Shown here piece by piece: positions 1-10,140 of a stretch of DNA of 64,000 nt. The position numbers and the translations under genes were made by a program. Position 1 is the first letter of the stretch, and every line of letters starts with the position of its first letter. Origin of the DNA: Spirometra erinaceieuropaei (taxonomy: Eukaryota > Platyhelminthes > Cestoda > Diphyllobothriidea > Diphyllobothriidae); NCBI GenBank assembly GCA_902702965.1, contig CACRXP010001262.1:31486-95485 (forward strand), read 5' to 3'. Under the pieces are notes generated by a model that made no database searches, was not told where the DNA came from, and saw only the letters and a program-made list of their open reading frames with translations.

Positions 1-240
1 GCGCCTACGCGCGTGACTCAATCTCCAGCTTGCGAAGCCGTGACACCGATCGATATTTGTCTCTTCACCGATTGGCTGCAACCGGACGAAGCTTGGACGC
101 ATGCGCTTTGACTGACACTTGCCTCGTGAGAACAATGAATGCTACTGTTCGCTGAGCTGCGTGTATACTACTTTGCCTTAGTAAACCTTGTTCATCTAGT
201 CGTTTTCTCTGCCGTCTAATCTGGGGGCCTTCAAGCTGTC
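1..240 (+). repeat. LTR-like dispersed repeat R1, 5' truncated by window edge
   Basis: Shares the block around GATCGATATTTGTCTCTTC and the following 'gattggctgcaacc' stretch with copies at 24310-24640 and 53128-53434. The 24.3-kb copy sits directly before a tRNA-Trp primer-binding site, so the family is read as the LTR of a Ty3/gypsy element. No coding sequence is seen here. The right boundary is approximate. Confidence 0.5.
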
Positions 241-1375
241 GACCCTCTTACCGCGACATGCCCACGTCCTTCATCTTCTTTTTATAGTAAAGTTGGGAAA
301 ATGATTTAGAACATTTTTCTTTCTTGCGCACCTCCCGGAAAATACTGATGATCTGTTGCCTTTTGTCTTTTTCCCAGAAGTCTTTTCGCTGTCTTTTAGG
401 CTCCGTCCGGCAAAATGGCTCCTTTTACGAGCTGAAGTGTTTCTCCAAGGGCCAACATGGTATCGGTTACGTATTAGCAGAAATTAGACCGTAGGGAAAG
501 TAGATGGCATTATGCTCAACAATTAAAATAGCCGTTTAAGGAGTGCTTCTGGCAAAAACCTGGAAATTATCGATGGGCTAAAATTAGTTATTGCCTGTAG
601 GCGTTGTTATTGATTTTTAGGGCGTAAAATTACACTGCATTTTACCAAAGAAAACATCCCTGTTTTGATTAAAATAGCCTGCCTATTTAATTCTTCTCTT
701 TCCCGATTTATGCGCAGAGGAAAATGAAGTTTCGAGTTGGCAGCAATTGTTTTGGTGGATCTTTTTTTTTTCATTAAGGTTAGTGCCCTCTACCAGAGAA
801 GCGCGCAAAAGTGCGCAGATGTAGTCTAACACAGTTATTCACATAGAAGACCGACTGATTATAAAGCGAAATTGATTTTGGCAGATAATTGTAAACCTTT
901 CCACTGATAAAATGTTCTGCGCAAGAAAAATATTTTTTTGAAATGCGTTAGGTTAATAAGCGAAATTCACAATTCTCGAGGTACATCAGCTGATCATGTA
1001 CATTTTAGTCCTCACGTTTCAAGAAGCAAGTCATCTACTGTTGGTTAAGGCTCCCCGATGGGCAGTACGTTTCCCCACCGTCGAACCGATCGAAGCCCAG
1101 CTCGCCCAAGTGAACTACTAACATAAATAAAAAGACGAGTTGTGCAAAGCAGCTCTGGAAGAAGGAGACCTGCTTGCTGAAACAAAGCTCTTTCATTTGC
1201 CTGTCCTTTGTGCTTCCTATACACATGTAACTCCTGACTACTAATATGTGACTTTCTATAACCAATCTCTACGGTGTGGTCTGGGTTAGGCTCTGATGTC
1301 GACTCGTTCTTCCTCTGGTGTCGTGTTCCATCGCTTCTGGTCTCCCCATCTCCCCCACTCCCGCCCCACACATAC
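241..1375. other. No gene or repeat recognised
   Basis: AT-rich non-coding DNA with short chance frames only. The frames on the minus strand near 1035-1377 have no recognisable domain and overlap one another. Confidence 0.5.
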
Positions 1376-2285
1376 AATAGATGTGCTAGCTCTCGAAATT
1401 TGGGCCGAAATTCTGAAATGAGTTTTAGATTCGAAAGATTACTTAAGTATGGTTGTAATATTAATTATCAGAAAGCATAATCCCAAAGATAATTCAATTA
1501 CCTCGGGATGCCGGCTTTTGAACAAACTTTTTTTCCGGTCGCCTGCAGAAACTACACTCTGTGAAAAGTGCTTACCTAAATAGCATGGATTCTTCACATT
1601 GATTTTTGACGCCCTTATAAATTCGAATGAGCTTCCTAGAAAACACGAATGAAAGTATTCATTCCCTTACGTTACGTCTTCTTTACATCGTATACTTGAA
1701 GGATGTAGTAATTCAGTACTAAAAACTTTCTCAATTTTCGAATAATGTTGAACCCGACCCGCAGTCATAGTTGCATTCAAGGTTTCCAAAGTAAAAGCTG
1801 CGTATTTTCCGTGTGCGGAAAACCATATATTTCTCTATGCTATTAAGACTGGGCCATATGGAGTTCGTAAAACTAAACGGTGGATTTGGGCCATTGGAAC
1901 ATTAGTAAACGTAGAGACGCGATGTTTTATGAACGAACCTTTCACGGTCATCAAAAATCTTAAAATTAGGAACTTTTTAAACCGTAATATACCCTTCCTT
2001 CAAGTTTAAAATTTGAAGAAGGCGTACTTTTCTACCAAATGAGTCACAGAATGAATATTTTTATGCGTGTCTTATATGGAATAATTCATACTAATTCGGC
2101 TGTCATTTTTAACAGTGTAATTTTTGCAGGCGTCCGGAAAGAATGTGGGCACCCCAAAGAAACTGAATTGTCTTGGGATAATGCTGCGCGGTATTTAATA
2201 TTACAACCCTACTTAAGTAATCTTTTCGAGTCGAAAGCGCATTTCACAATATCAGTTACAATTTCATTAGTTAGTACTGTGGGCG
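1376..2285. mobile_element. Palindromic ~1-kb element (family P), diverged full copy
   Basis: The left arm (about 1376-1850) is the reverse complement of the right arm (about 1890-2285), with a short unique centre. Landmark words recur in inverted order: 'gccggctttt' and 'ggcgtccgga', 'gtacttttctaccaaatgag', and 'gaaattctgaaat'. The same arms occur at 25974, 38150 and 49314. It has no coding capacity. The termini resemble Tc1/mariner-type ends (CAGT...), so it is probably a non-autonomous DNA transposon. Confidence 0.7.
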
Positions 2286-2510
2286 GATGCTGGTGGTTTT
2301 AGATATTTTGACTCAAGGTATTCAACGTGCCAGGCCTCTGTGTTGTATGGTTAAAACGCCATCACGACGGTTTGCAAGTCAATTTCCCACTTCCCGATCT
2401 TCGTGGAGGGAATCTCACCTGACCTGAGATTGCAGCGGCCCATCGGGGCACTCCAGCCATACTCCAAGCCGGGATATTTTGCCGAAATTAGTCGAGCATC
2501 TAAGTTTTTA

Positions 2511-2640
2511 CAGTCGGTGACTAATCACATGAGCTGCTGGAAAAAATTCTGGAACGCGTATTAGATTATAAAGGATAACTTAAGTACGGTTGTAATATTC
2601 ATCTTCTTATTGTATGATGTCGTAATACCTCAGGCGCGCT
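2511..2640. mobile_element. Family P fragment (left end only)
   Basis: Begins CAGTCGGTGACTAATCACAT and continues into the arm sequence with 'ggataacttaagtacggttg'. It stops at about 2640, where SINE-like sequence begins shortly after. Confidence 0.55.
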
Positions 2641-2661
2641 AAGATATATATATGTAGGCAG

Positions 2662-2776
2662 AATAATATTACCGACAAAGACAAGGGAGACTGGAATGGC
2701 CATTTCTGGCTTATTAGCCGTCGTCAGCCAGCCATACCCAAGCCCGAAGTGTGGAACACCCGAGCCTCGGGCATCT
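2662..2776 (-). mobile_element. tRNA-derived SINE (family S), truncated
   Basis: Carries the family's 3' tail in reverse: 'accgacaaagacaagggaga', 'tggccatttctggcttatta', 'gccgtcgtcagccag', then 'gtgtggaacacccgagcctc'. It ends before the tRNA-like A and B boxes. Better copies lie at 44520-44829 and 59129-59427. Confidence 0.7.
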
Positions 2777-2814
2777 CAAGAAACATAGTTCGAAGAAGAA
2801 TGAGTCCTTTGGGA

Positions 2815-3410
2815 AAATGAACAAACTTTATTTCGTAAATTTTTGAGTCTGGTTCCCCAGCTCGTCTTCAGACGTGTAGTAAGTGTGAAGAAACAGTCAA
2901 AATTTAAACAATGCCGAAAAAATCGATATTGCTCTGTCATGACTGAGGATGGGTTAATGCTGTGAGCTGATGTCACGTCTTGATTGGCTATTACCTTTTC
3001 CGTTTATTGTGGCCAAACTGGGAAATCTGTCTCAACCCGTATACATGAGCATCAGTTAGCGGTGAAGAGACGCGACTTTTTATCCCAGGTGGCCATGCGC
3101 ACACTAGACACTGGGCATAAATTCGCATGGGAGAACACTCGCATTGTTGGCGCCTGCCAATCAAGAAAAGGCCGGAATTCCTGGAAGCAATGCACTCAGA
3201 TGAGGCATGCATCAACCGGCATATCGATTTAGATGCCGCATACAAAATTGTTAAGGACAGATTCAAACTGAGTCAGCCAATCCCGAGATGACAATCTTAA
3301 CCAATCATTGACTCCTTTTGCTAGACTCAGGCTAAAAGTTAATTGTTTTTGCACACCCATTGTCTGAAGACGAGCTGGGGAACCAGTCTCGAAAATTCAC
3401 AATAAAATTT
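2815..3410 (+). mobile_element. Short Penelope-like element with inverted terminal segments
   Basis: The segment near 2850-2885 containing 'ggttccccagctcgtcttca' is repeated in reverse complement at about 3363-3390. Between them lies a GIY-YIG-like coding remnant. Inverted terminal copies around a 5'-truncated body are typical of PLEs. The 3' terminal segment contains CTGAAGA, a stem-forming CTGG/CCAG hairpin and CGAAA, resembling the hammerhead ribozyme core CUGANGA...GAAA, but the cleavage-site part is not intact. Confidence 0.6.
2990..3291 (+). pseudogene. PLE GIY-YIG endonuclease remnant
   Basis: The translation shows YCGQTGKSVSTRIHEHQLAV, the second half of a PLE-type GIY-YIG nuclease (Y-x-G-x-T-G then R-x-x-EH), followed by a His/Gly segment DTGHKFAWENTRIV. 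A frameshift near 3165 then restores the usual ending with 'EAMHSDEACINRHIDL' and a stop at about 3291. The reverse transcriptase and the GIY tyrosine are missing. In intact elements this domain nicks target DNA for retrotransposition. This copy is dead. Confidence 0.7.
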
Positions 3411-3600
3411 TGCTGCTTATTAGCCGTCGTCAGCCAGCCATACCCAAGCCCGAAATGTGGAACGCCCGAGCCTCGAACTCCCGACCTGTTGGTTTAGAAG
3501 TCAACGCCTCTGCTCACCGGGCCACGAGCCCGTTGCCCTGTCGGTTTTCCATCGGGGTAGAAGTGGTATGCATTCCGAGACGATATAATGAAAAATAGGA
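3405..3600 (-). mobile_element. tRNA-derived SINE (family S)
   Basis: Reverse-oriented copy with tail 'gccgtcgtcagccagccata' and the tRNA-like part reading 'cgaactcccgacctgttggt' and 'ctcaccgggccacgagcccg' on the plus strand. These are the complements of the B and A boxes. It abuts the 3' end of the preceding PLE. Confidence 0.7.
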
Positions 3601-3669
3601 GGTTCTTTGGAGACAATAGAGTTGTACAACACCAGTTTTTCCGAAGAACCTCTTCTTTAAATATATACC

Positions 3670-3697
3670 ATATATATATATATATATATATATATAT
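3670..3697. repeat. (TA)n microsatellite
   Basis: About 14 TA units, immediately left of a palindromic element copy. Confidence 0.9.
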
Positions 3698-3699
3698 CG

Positions 3700-4647
3700 T
3701 AGAAAACATTTAAAAAAAATTTTTCTTGTACTCATTGGTAGAAAATCACGTCTTCTTTGAACTTTGTACTCGAAGATATGGCATCTTTCGGTCTTGAAAA
3801 AATGTTAATTCCAGGATAATTTTGTGCGAGATCTGCCGTTGAATTTGCGTCTAGGGTTTTCAGTCTACTAGCCATATGCTTTCCGTGTAATGAAAACATT
3901 CAGGTCTCCATGCCATTATGTAGATACCATAATGGGTTCATAAAATTTCACAAGTGATGTGGATTATGTTGTATACTTCATGAACAGGATCATTAAACAG
4001 ACAGATACCATGCTATTTGAATGGATACTGCACGGTCTTGAAAAATCTCAGAACCAGAAACCTTTTTAAAACCGCAAGATACCCTATCTCCGGATGAAAG
4101 ATTGTAAGAAGAAACAAGTTGCTACCAACTAACCATGCCTAGAAAGATCTGTTCTGGATAATTTACTCCAAGTTCGCACGTTAATTTTCTCTGGAATTAA
4201 ACAAGGCAAGTTGAAACTGGAGTTCATATACCAGAAAAAATACGGGGAAAACTGGGAAACCCACTGATGAGCCGAACCTCTCGCAGGTGCGTCAGGCAAC
4301 GGGACAAGATCGGCAAAACAAGCGCGTCCGGGCGTTTAGCTAGTACCTATACTGTCACCATGGTAAATTATTGCACAAAAAAGCATATTTTTGTCCGTCT
4401 TTTCTACAAAATATATCGGAATTTTAAAAAAGTACTGAAAATCAATTTAAAAACGCCTACAACGTAGGTGATCATTTATGCCACCGAAAAGAAGTGCGTT
4501 TAAAAACCAACAGCCTAGCGTGCCTGAAATATTGCGACATTAAGCCGCAAGATAATCAAAATTGCAACACCACTTAATCTATCCTTCGTAATCGAAAACG
4601 CATTTCAGAATTTCGGCCAACATTCCATGAGGTTGGTCACTCACTGT
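3700..4647. mobile_element. Palindromic element family P, rearranged copy
   Basis: Contains arm words 'ggtagaaaatcacgtcttct', 'gcatctttcggtcttgaaaa' and the right end 'ttggtcactcactgta', matching the 38150 subfamily. The outer part of the left arm is missing, and about 200 bp of unrelated sequence near 4130-4355 interrupts the right arm. Confidence 0.6.
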
Positions 4648-4649
4648 AT

Positions 4650-6090
4650 GTTTTATTAACGCTCAGGTTTTAACCTTTTTAATTCCTGCGGTTTCTGCAT
4701 TCCGAAAATCACAGTCTTTGCGTTTAAGTGAAATCCCTCTGCACCTCAATGATAATATTTGCCTGAGTGTTACGAGAAATGTCAATTAGGCGCCGCTGTT
4801 ATGTCTGAACAACCCTAAAAAAAAGTTATTTTCGTCGACATTTACGTCTTGATGGACTGGTAGCCAGAACGATGCACAAACACACCTCCTTCCTACCCTT
4901 CGTCTTTCACATGGCTAGGGTCTTTCAGTAAACCGCCGTAGTTGCACCCAGTAGTTCCGCAGGATGTGCCCATTCGAGCGGACGGCGTGACTGCGGTGCA
5001 TTCGTAAAGGAAAAAATCGACTTGCCATTACGGTCCACCAATCAGGAGCGTGCACTTCTTCCACCACTGACTCACCCTCCTAATGAAGCGACACAAAATT
5101 GGCGCTGATGGGAGAAGTCGCACAGACACGCCCCTGGCGTTCCCCACAGGGCCGCAAAAAATCTCAGCCGTCACAAAGCACACGCATGTCCCTCCGCGAA
5201 GCCTTAGGTCGACGACTTTCGTTAATGCATGCCCATGGACGCCCTGCATATTTGTCACTTACCTGCCCTAAAAAGCTCCTCCCGCGCTACGGTTTATTCA
5301 GGCACTTGCACGCCTCAGAAGCCATTGGCTGAAACCGTACTGATCGTCAGTCACTCACCATAGATATTTTGCCTCATATACAGCAGATGAACTAACTCAT
5401 GAAGTGTCGTGGTTAACGTTTAAGAGAGTAGTGCGCATGCATTTTGTGTGGTTATTTCTCTTGATTGTATTGGTTTGAGGCTAGGAAAGCCTTTGGCTAA
5501 GGAAGAACTCATTTGAGATTTGTCTTATGGGTGGAAGACAGGCCAAGATTAGGCAAAAACGGACGTTTCCTGATATCTGAATAAGTCTCTATGTTATTTA
5601 GTGCCACGTGCCGAATCCCCTTGTCTTTACTCGTTATGCTACGAGCGAACATTAATATGAGCAAGGCAATTTTCAAGTAAATCCCTTCGTTAGCTGATAC
5701 TTTCATTATTAGCCAGGTCGCCCTCTGGGAATTGTTTATAATGGAACTAAGCAAAGTGGACCAAAACGGCCCACAATCAAACAGAACGACGATTTTATTC
5801 GTTGTACACTGAAAAAGTACTATTATTTACCTCTTAAGGCTATTCAAAGGGAACGCTTGACAATGTTTTTCTGTGCATAATTTGAAGAAGGATGGAAGAA
5901 TTTAGCATCTATCAGCAAAACACCATAGCAAAGCCGTTCCTAAGTAGAAAATTTACTAGAGGACGTTTTTTACATGCTCAAGACTATACCGGTCGCAGAT
6001 TTTCAGTCCGGAAGAGAATATACTATGTTATGAGGTCTTATTATTAGACGAGTTTACAAAGTCAGCCCAGGTGGTCGTATGTGGAAAGAA
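4650..6090. other. No gene recognised
   Basis: Mixed unique sequence. The frames around 5028-5332 on both strands overlap each other and match nothing recognisable. No convincing repeat partner was found inside the window. Confidence 0.45.
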
Positions 6091-6117
6091 CTTCCCAAAA
6101 GCGCATACCACAGCGAC

Positions 6118-6555
6118 GGCAACTTCTAAGAACTGTGGGCGGTTGATGATTGGGTGGCTATCAAGTCCGGAGAGGGATCGATCTGGCGTTCAGCAAAGGA
6201 GAGCATCAATGGCAAGATGTTCAGCGAGGTGGTAAAGGATGCCTTCGGTTGCAACCGCACCTATCGACGTCAAATGAACACTGTAATGTTGCAGGATAAT
6301 GCCCTGTTCACCGCTCAAAGCACGTATGAGTCTAATTTATTTTTTTAGACCACAGTCAACCTTTCTGCCTCCGGTCTGCCAAACCAGTTTATTACTGTGA
6401 ACGGTTCTGACATCAGCCGCATCGAAAATCTCTCTGCACTAATAAAAATAAATTGGGGTAAGGCAAGGAATCACCTTTTAATACAGTACAAACTGGAGTT
6501 TGTGCTTAAAAAATTGTATAGACCAAATCACCGTCGACAACTTATTAGTTTCTAA
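6118..6555 (+). other. Candidate exon(s) of an unidentified gene
   Basis: An open stretch at about 6120-6343 (AVDDWVAIKSGEGSIWRSAK... to ...DNALFTAQST) is followed by GTATGAGT, a good donor. Only 17 bases later comes TTTATTTTTTTAG, a good acceptor, followed by a second open stretch to about 6555 (TTVNLSASGLPNQFITVNGS...). Upstream, CTTCTAAG before 6130 could be an acceptor. The reading phases across the 25-base gap do not join simply, so a different donor (for example GTAAAG at 6231 or GTAATG at 6280) would be needed. The protein is not recognised. It may be a host gene fragment or chance. Confidence 0.2.
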
Positions 6556-6643
6556 GCCCTCCCTACTTACGGCAATTTGTAAAAAAAGGACAAACAGCAA
6601 AGAACTAGTACGTGAAGAAAGATACACGGTCGCTGGGACAAAA

Positions 6644-6700
6644 GCTTTATTAGCCTGACGTTTCGGATTCCTGCTCGAACCCATCATCAGAGACAAAAGC
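6644..6700 (-). ncRNA. Hammerhead-ribozyme-like motif in PLE 3' end (core intact)
   Basis: The minus strand has CTGATGA (6690-6684), a stem GGGTTC/GAATCC around the loop GAGCAG, then GAAAC (6664-6660) and GTC (6659-6657). The flanks GCTTTTGTCT and AGGCTAATAAAGC can pair as stem I with an internal bulge. GAAACGTC contains the self-complementary ACGT, so stem III would form only between two molecules or repeats, as described for minimal PLE hammerheads. A hammerhead would self-cleave PLE transcripts. The assignment rests on motif order and pairing by eye. Confidence 0.7.
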
Positions 6701-6736
6701 AGATTCGGGTGGTTCATGCACAAGGGGCTGCAGTAT

Positions 6737-7825
6737 TTATAGGATACAGTCGCCATGCCACCATGGCTCCCCCCTCCCCTCACCAGGGATTGTTGCACTT
6801 GGTGTGATGATTGCTTGATGGTCGATATTCGCGTCGTTAATTGCTGCAATTTCGTCACGTGCGTTGGATGTTGGTGTGATGAGTTCTCGACCATCTGATC
6901 CACTGACCCTGGCATTAGGAACAGTGTTCACCTGTGCGCTCCTCGCGTGGCTAAGTACTCCGCCTAGGTGAAGTCTCAGCACCGAGTATGGGAGGGGAAG
7001 GTCATTACACTTGTTAATGGACTGGGGGGCAGTAAACCATGAGTCAAGCAGCTCCCGGCTCACGCTGTTGTCACCTCTAGCGAGAATTTGGCCTCGTCGA
7101 ATTTGAATGTGTGGCCGGATCTCGTCGAATGAGCCGCAACTTGAGAGCTGGCGTCATTTCTCCGGACCGCTGCAACGTGCTCGGCCATTCGCGTTCGGAG
7201 CTGTCTTCCGGTTTCTCCGACGTAGTTGCATTGTCCGCAACTGCACCAGATCCGATAAACGACTCCTGACGGTTCTTGCCGTGGCAGCGAGTCTTTCGGT
7301 TTCATTACCGGACACCTGATGGTTGCATCCGGTCTGTGTGCAACTCCAACCCCAAGTGGTGCGAGAAGGCGGCCGACAGCTTCCGAAACGTTCTTGACAT
7401 ACGGAAGCGCCCGCCAAGATCTGGTGTCCGTGCGGTTATGCCTTTCGTCCTTTTTGCGTATGCACCGGTTGGCGAAGTTGCGCGGGTAGACATTATCTTT
7501 GAAGACCCGTCGGAGGTATTGTAGTTCGGCAGTCTTGTCTTCCGGTTCACTGCACTGCTGATAGAGCGTCCTTACACAACTGCGTTTGTGGCTGATTGGG
7601 TGGTTGCTGTTGAAGTTCAGTACTTACATCGTAGTTGCCGCTTTCCTGATCACTTTGGTCTTTAGGCCATTACAATTTTCGCGGCATACGAGGACATTCA
7701 GGAAGGCCCGCTGGTTGTTCTCTTCCTTCGCCATCGTAAACTGTATGTCAGGGCAGACAGCGTTGAGACGTTCTTTAACTGTCAGCACTCGATCCCGGCC
7801 GATAACGACGAAGATATCATTCCCA
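6737..7825 (-). pseudogene. PLE reverse transcriptase end plus GIY-YIG endonuclease (frameshifted)
   Basis: The minus-strand frames give NDIFVVIGRDRVLTVKERLN and AFLNVLVC (end of the PLE reverse transcriptase, 7825-7690), then VKNVSEAVGRLLAPLGVGVA, then GVVYRIWCSCGQCNYVGETG with RTRMAEH (GIY-YIG core, 7270-7190). After a frameshift near 7063 it continues SRELLDSWFTAPQSINKC and a Thr/Asn-rich tail to 6737. The GIY tyrosine, YVG, arginine and EH residues are present, but at least two frame changes and loss of the YxDD region break the gene. Confidence 0.75.
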
Positions 7826-8131
7826 CATCAGGCTTAAGCCCATCTCGACACAGGTAAATTCGTGGCTTGAGGGGTTGGCAGTCAACTGGATAATTCGGCC
7901 ATCCTCTCGAACAAGAGCCAAACCGCATATGTCCCTTCCTAGTTTGGCTGTAATGGGACCTCCCGCCTCTGTGAGTTCAGAGGCTGCTTGGGCCACACGA
8001 TGGAGGGCGACTCCATGCTCCATCAGCCGCAGAGTCCAATTTCGTTCACGGCCAACGAGGCTCTGACAAACTCCCTGAAACAGAGTGACGTCGGTCAATC
8101 TAAATTCGGTTCCGCGAACATCCCAACGCAC
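7817..8131 (-). CDS. Unassigned 104-aa open frame next to the PLE
   Basis: Continuous frame running directly into the PLE reverse-transcriptase remnant but in another phase. Its protein has coding-like composition (for example ELTEAGGPITAKLGRDICGL and NPSSHEFTCVEMGLSLMW). It replaces the position where the PLE YxDD motif should be. I do not recognise the family. It could be captured sequence, an unfamiliar retroelement protein (gag-like) or chance. An ATG at 8131 is the only start cue, and no domain or signal peptide is visible. Confidence 0.3.
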   Translation of the reverse strand: MRWDVRGTEFRLTDVTLFQGVCQSLVGRERNWTLRLMEHGVALHRVAQAASELTEAGGPITAKLGRDICGLALVREDGRIIQLTANPSSHEFTCVEMGLSLMWE

Positions 8132-8257
8132 CTTGAATCTAACAGCATGCGTCCTCGGCTGTTGTCAAGAATCCGTCCCCTGAATGACGCCTATTGCATA
8201 CAGAGTTAAAAAATCACCTCGTGCGTGTTAATCATAAAAAGCCGGGTTTGACGAGAA

Positions 8258-8887
8258 TGAATTGCTCACCGGATCGGGGGACTTTTCTGGTTGACGTTTC
8301 GAAGAGCTGGGGCTGCTCTCCATTGTCAAAGCGTCAAGTGAAAAAATCGATCAGCATTTTTGAATAGACTGCCGCATTAGTTGGCCCTAGGCCGAACGAT
8401 TTTTTTCTGCTCACATCGGGGAAACTGGTCACAGTTTTAATTTTCAAGGAGCAGCCGTCTTAGGCAGGGGCACCTCAAGGACTGAGCGTCTCACACTTGA
8501 GGCTTGGTACTCAGATGCCAACTCCATCAATAGGCATCTAGACCTTCCTTCGGCCTATAAAGTCCTGCGTCACTACATACACCGGGACGAAGACAAGACA
8601 ATCATACGGAGCCTAAGAATGCCGAGCAAACGCAATCGCAACCAACCCCAATTGAGGTGACGACACATATTACAGGAGGCCACCAACATTCACAGGCGAC
8701 GGCCAGTAGGCCAAGGCAGCGAAAGAAGAAAAAAATCGATCAGTCCAGGGCCAAGTAATGCGGCAGTCTATTCAAAAATGCTGATCGGTTTTTTTACTTG
8801 ACGCTTTGACAATGGAGAGCAGCCCCAGCTCTTCGAAACGTCAGCCAGAAAAGTCCCCCGATCCGGTGGGCAATTCATTCTCCTCAG
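8258..8887 (+). mobile_element. Penelope-like element (lineage 4) with long inverted ends
   Basis: The segment 8258-8396 (containing 'gatcgggggacttttctggt' and 'ttcgaagagctggggctgct') is repeated in reverse complement at about 8742-8887. Between them lies a short GIY-YIG C-terminal remnant. Inverted terminal segments around a severely 5'-truncated body match the usual PLE layout. The plus-strand end carries a GGAGAGC/GCTCTTC hairpin followed by GAAACGTC, the 3' half of a hammerhead motif. The CUGANGA half has decayed to TTGACAA in both terminal copies. Confidence 0.75.
8412..8660 (+). pseudogene. PLE GIY-YIG C-terminal fragment
   Basis: The frame reads ETGHSFNFQGAAVLGRG then SRTERLTLEAWYSDANSINR and HLDLPSAYKVLR, ending in a basic tail and TGA at 8660. 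This aligns with the post-GIY part of the 23-kb copy (SHTFKLDEAEILARG, SRELLESW, INKCSDLPLPYSV). The catalytic half of the domain and the whole reverse transcriptase are absent. Confidence 0.75.
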
Positions 8888-9560
8888 ATTACCGACCCGA
8901 ATCTCTTACTTTTGCTAAGCAAAGCCAGGTTTGTTTTATATGACACTACGCCCACATCCACGCGCCCTCGTCTTGACTTGGTTTTGCGACTGCAGCGTTG
9001 TGCGTGTGGGGAGGAAGACGGTGATGTGGATGCACTGACTAACTCATTAAAGAAAAATGTCTGCTCAAGTCATGTGTGTGTGTGTCAGGCAATGACATCT
9101 GAACTATCGCACATGTCAGAAATATGCAATGTTGACCTTCCAAATTCCTATCAGGGGATGACGCAAAGACGTGTGAGCGCAGACGAGGCGGTGCGAATAG
9201 GTGTAACACTGGTTGTATGCGTGATCTACGCGCTTCCGCCCATGGATGGATGGGTGGATGAACCTTCTGTGTTGATCGTAAAACCCCTTAGTGAAACACT
9301 CATCAGTCAACTTGACTTGCCCCTCTGTTAGGCGATATACGAGCAGTGCATTGCCTCAGTGTGGAATCCTAGCCGAGGTATAGAGGATACTTGCTTGCGT
9401 CTGAGGCCGGTTTTTCGGCTTTCTATCTCCCCTAGGATTATAAAAGGCTGCTAATGTTTTTGTCTGCAGTCGATTGCCATATATAGCTTATTTCTGATAA
9501 TGATATTAGGCTGCAGTTGGGCACGACGATATGGACCCTCATACTACAGTTAGTTTTGTC
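8888..9560. other. No gene recognised; one 139-codon chance-like frame
   Basis: A plus-strand frame at 8912-9331 contains a (TG)n stretch and no recognisable domain. The rest is featureless. I cannot exclude a small exon. Confidence 0.35.
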
Positions 9561-9569
9561 TGAAATTTG

Positions 9570-9720
9570 GGGGGGGGGGGTTAGGGTTAGGATGGGTGTT
9601 GGGTCAGGCTTGGGTTCGGGACTGGGGGGCTAGGGATGTCGTTTGGGTTATGAGGATGAGGGCTTGAAGAGTAGAGCTAGTGTTAAGGTTAGGGTTAGAG
9701 TTGGGACAGGGGAGTAGGTG
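9570..9720. repeat. G-rich tract with degenerate TTAGGG units
   Basis: Starts with a run of ten G, then 'ttagggttaggatgggtg' and, at about 9681-9705, 'gttaaggttagggttagagt'. It is telomere-like but imperfect, so an interstitial relic or a transposon-internal minisatellite is more likely than a chromosome end. Confidence 0.7.
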
Positions 9721-9724
9721 CCCC

Positions 9725-10140
9725 CGTAGTGGCCCTACTCTGCTAGCCTGTCGCAAAACTGGGCCTCTCGTGAGTGTCTACACCTGCGCACCAGAGCTGT
9801 CTGGCGTTCGTCCGCTCGGCTTTCCAACCAACCAATCAGATTCAAGGTCGAATCAGACGTGCCCTGACCTAAGACGCCTTGACCGCATTCCCTGACGGTA
9901 CACTTGGGGCGTCGCTCTGCCACCGGCGCCGGAGACACTCTGCTCTGGCTGCCAGTTCTTTCCGATCCCTTTCCCCGTCCCATTTCTTCTCTTCCTGCTC
10001 TGGACTGGGCTTGGAAGTCGTGGTAGTCAGGGCTATCGCTCTCTATGAGTGAAGATGAAGATTCGAGCACCTGAACACTTTCTTTATTGTCCTGAGCTTT
10101 CAGACTCGCTTTCACTCTCGTCCTAGGCTTCTGCGACACC
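9725..10140 (+). repeat. Dispersed repeat R5 (LTR-like), interrupted
   Basis: Matches 43690-44010, 51230-51620 and, reversed, 52330-52660 through 'ccaatcagattcaagg', 'cagacgtgccctg' and 'ctaggcttctgcga'. In this copy a short PLE tail (about 10045-10117) interrupts the repeat between 'gctatcgctctc' and 'cctaggcttctgcg'. The element type is not certain. Its spread and its adjacency to gypsy pol at 51.6 kb suggest an LTR or untranslated part. Confidence 0.55.
10045..10117 (-). mobile_element. Solo tail of PLE lineage 2 inserted in R5
   Basis: The minus strand reads GAAAGCTCAGGACAATAAAG then GTGTTCAGGTGCTCGA, matching 30855-30895 downstream of the 30.4-kb PLE. It contains no coding sequence. Confidence 0.6.

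Larger units (their letters stand above)
6600..7825 (-). mobile_element. Penelope-like element (lineage 1), 5' truncated, decayed
   Basis: Read on the minus strand: the end of the reverse transcriptase (about 7825-7600), a linker, the GIY-YIG domain (7305-7060), a C-terminal extension (to 6737), then the 3' terminal segment with a hammerhead-like motif and 'cagcgaccgtgtatctttct' (about 6610-6735). It closely parallels the plus-strand copy at 22957-24055. Several frameshifts and the missing catalytic reverse transcriptase motifs make it non-functional. Confidence 0.8.

Noticed and set aside
9570..9720. True telomere or chromosome end
   Set aside because: The TTAGGG units are degenerate, short and embedded in ordinary sequence. 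Other such tracts in the window lie inside family T elements.
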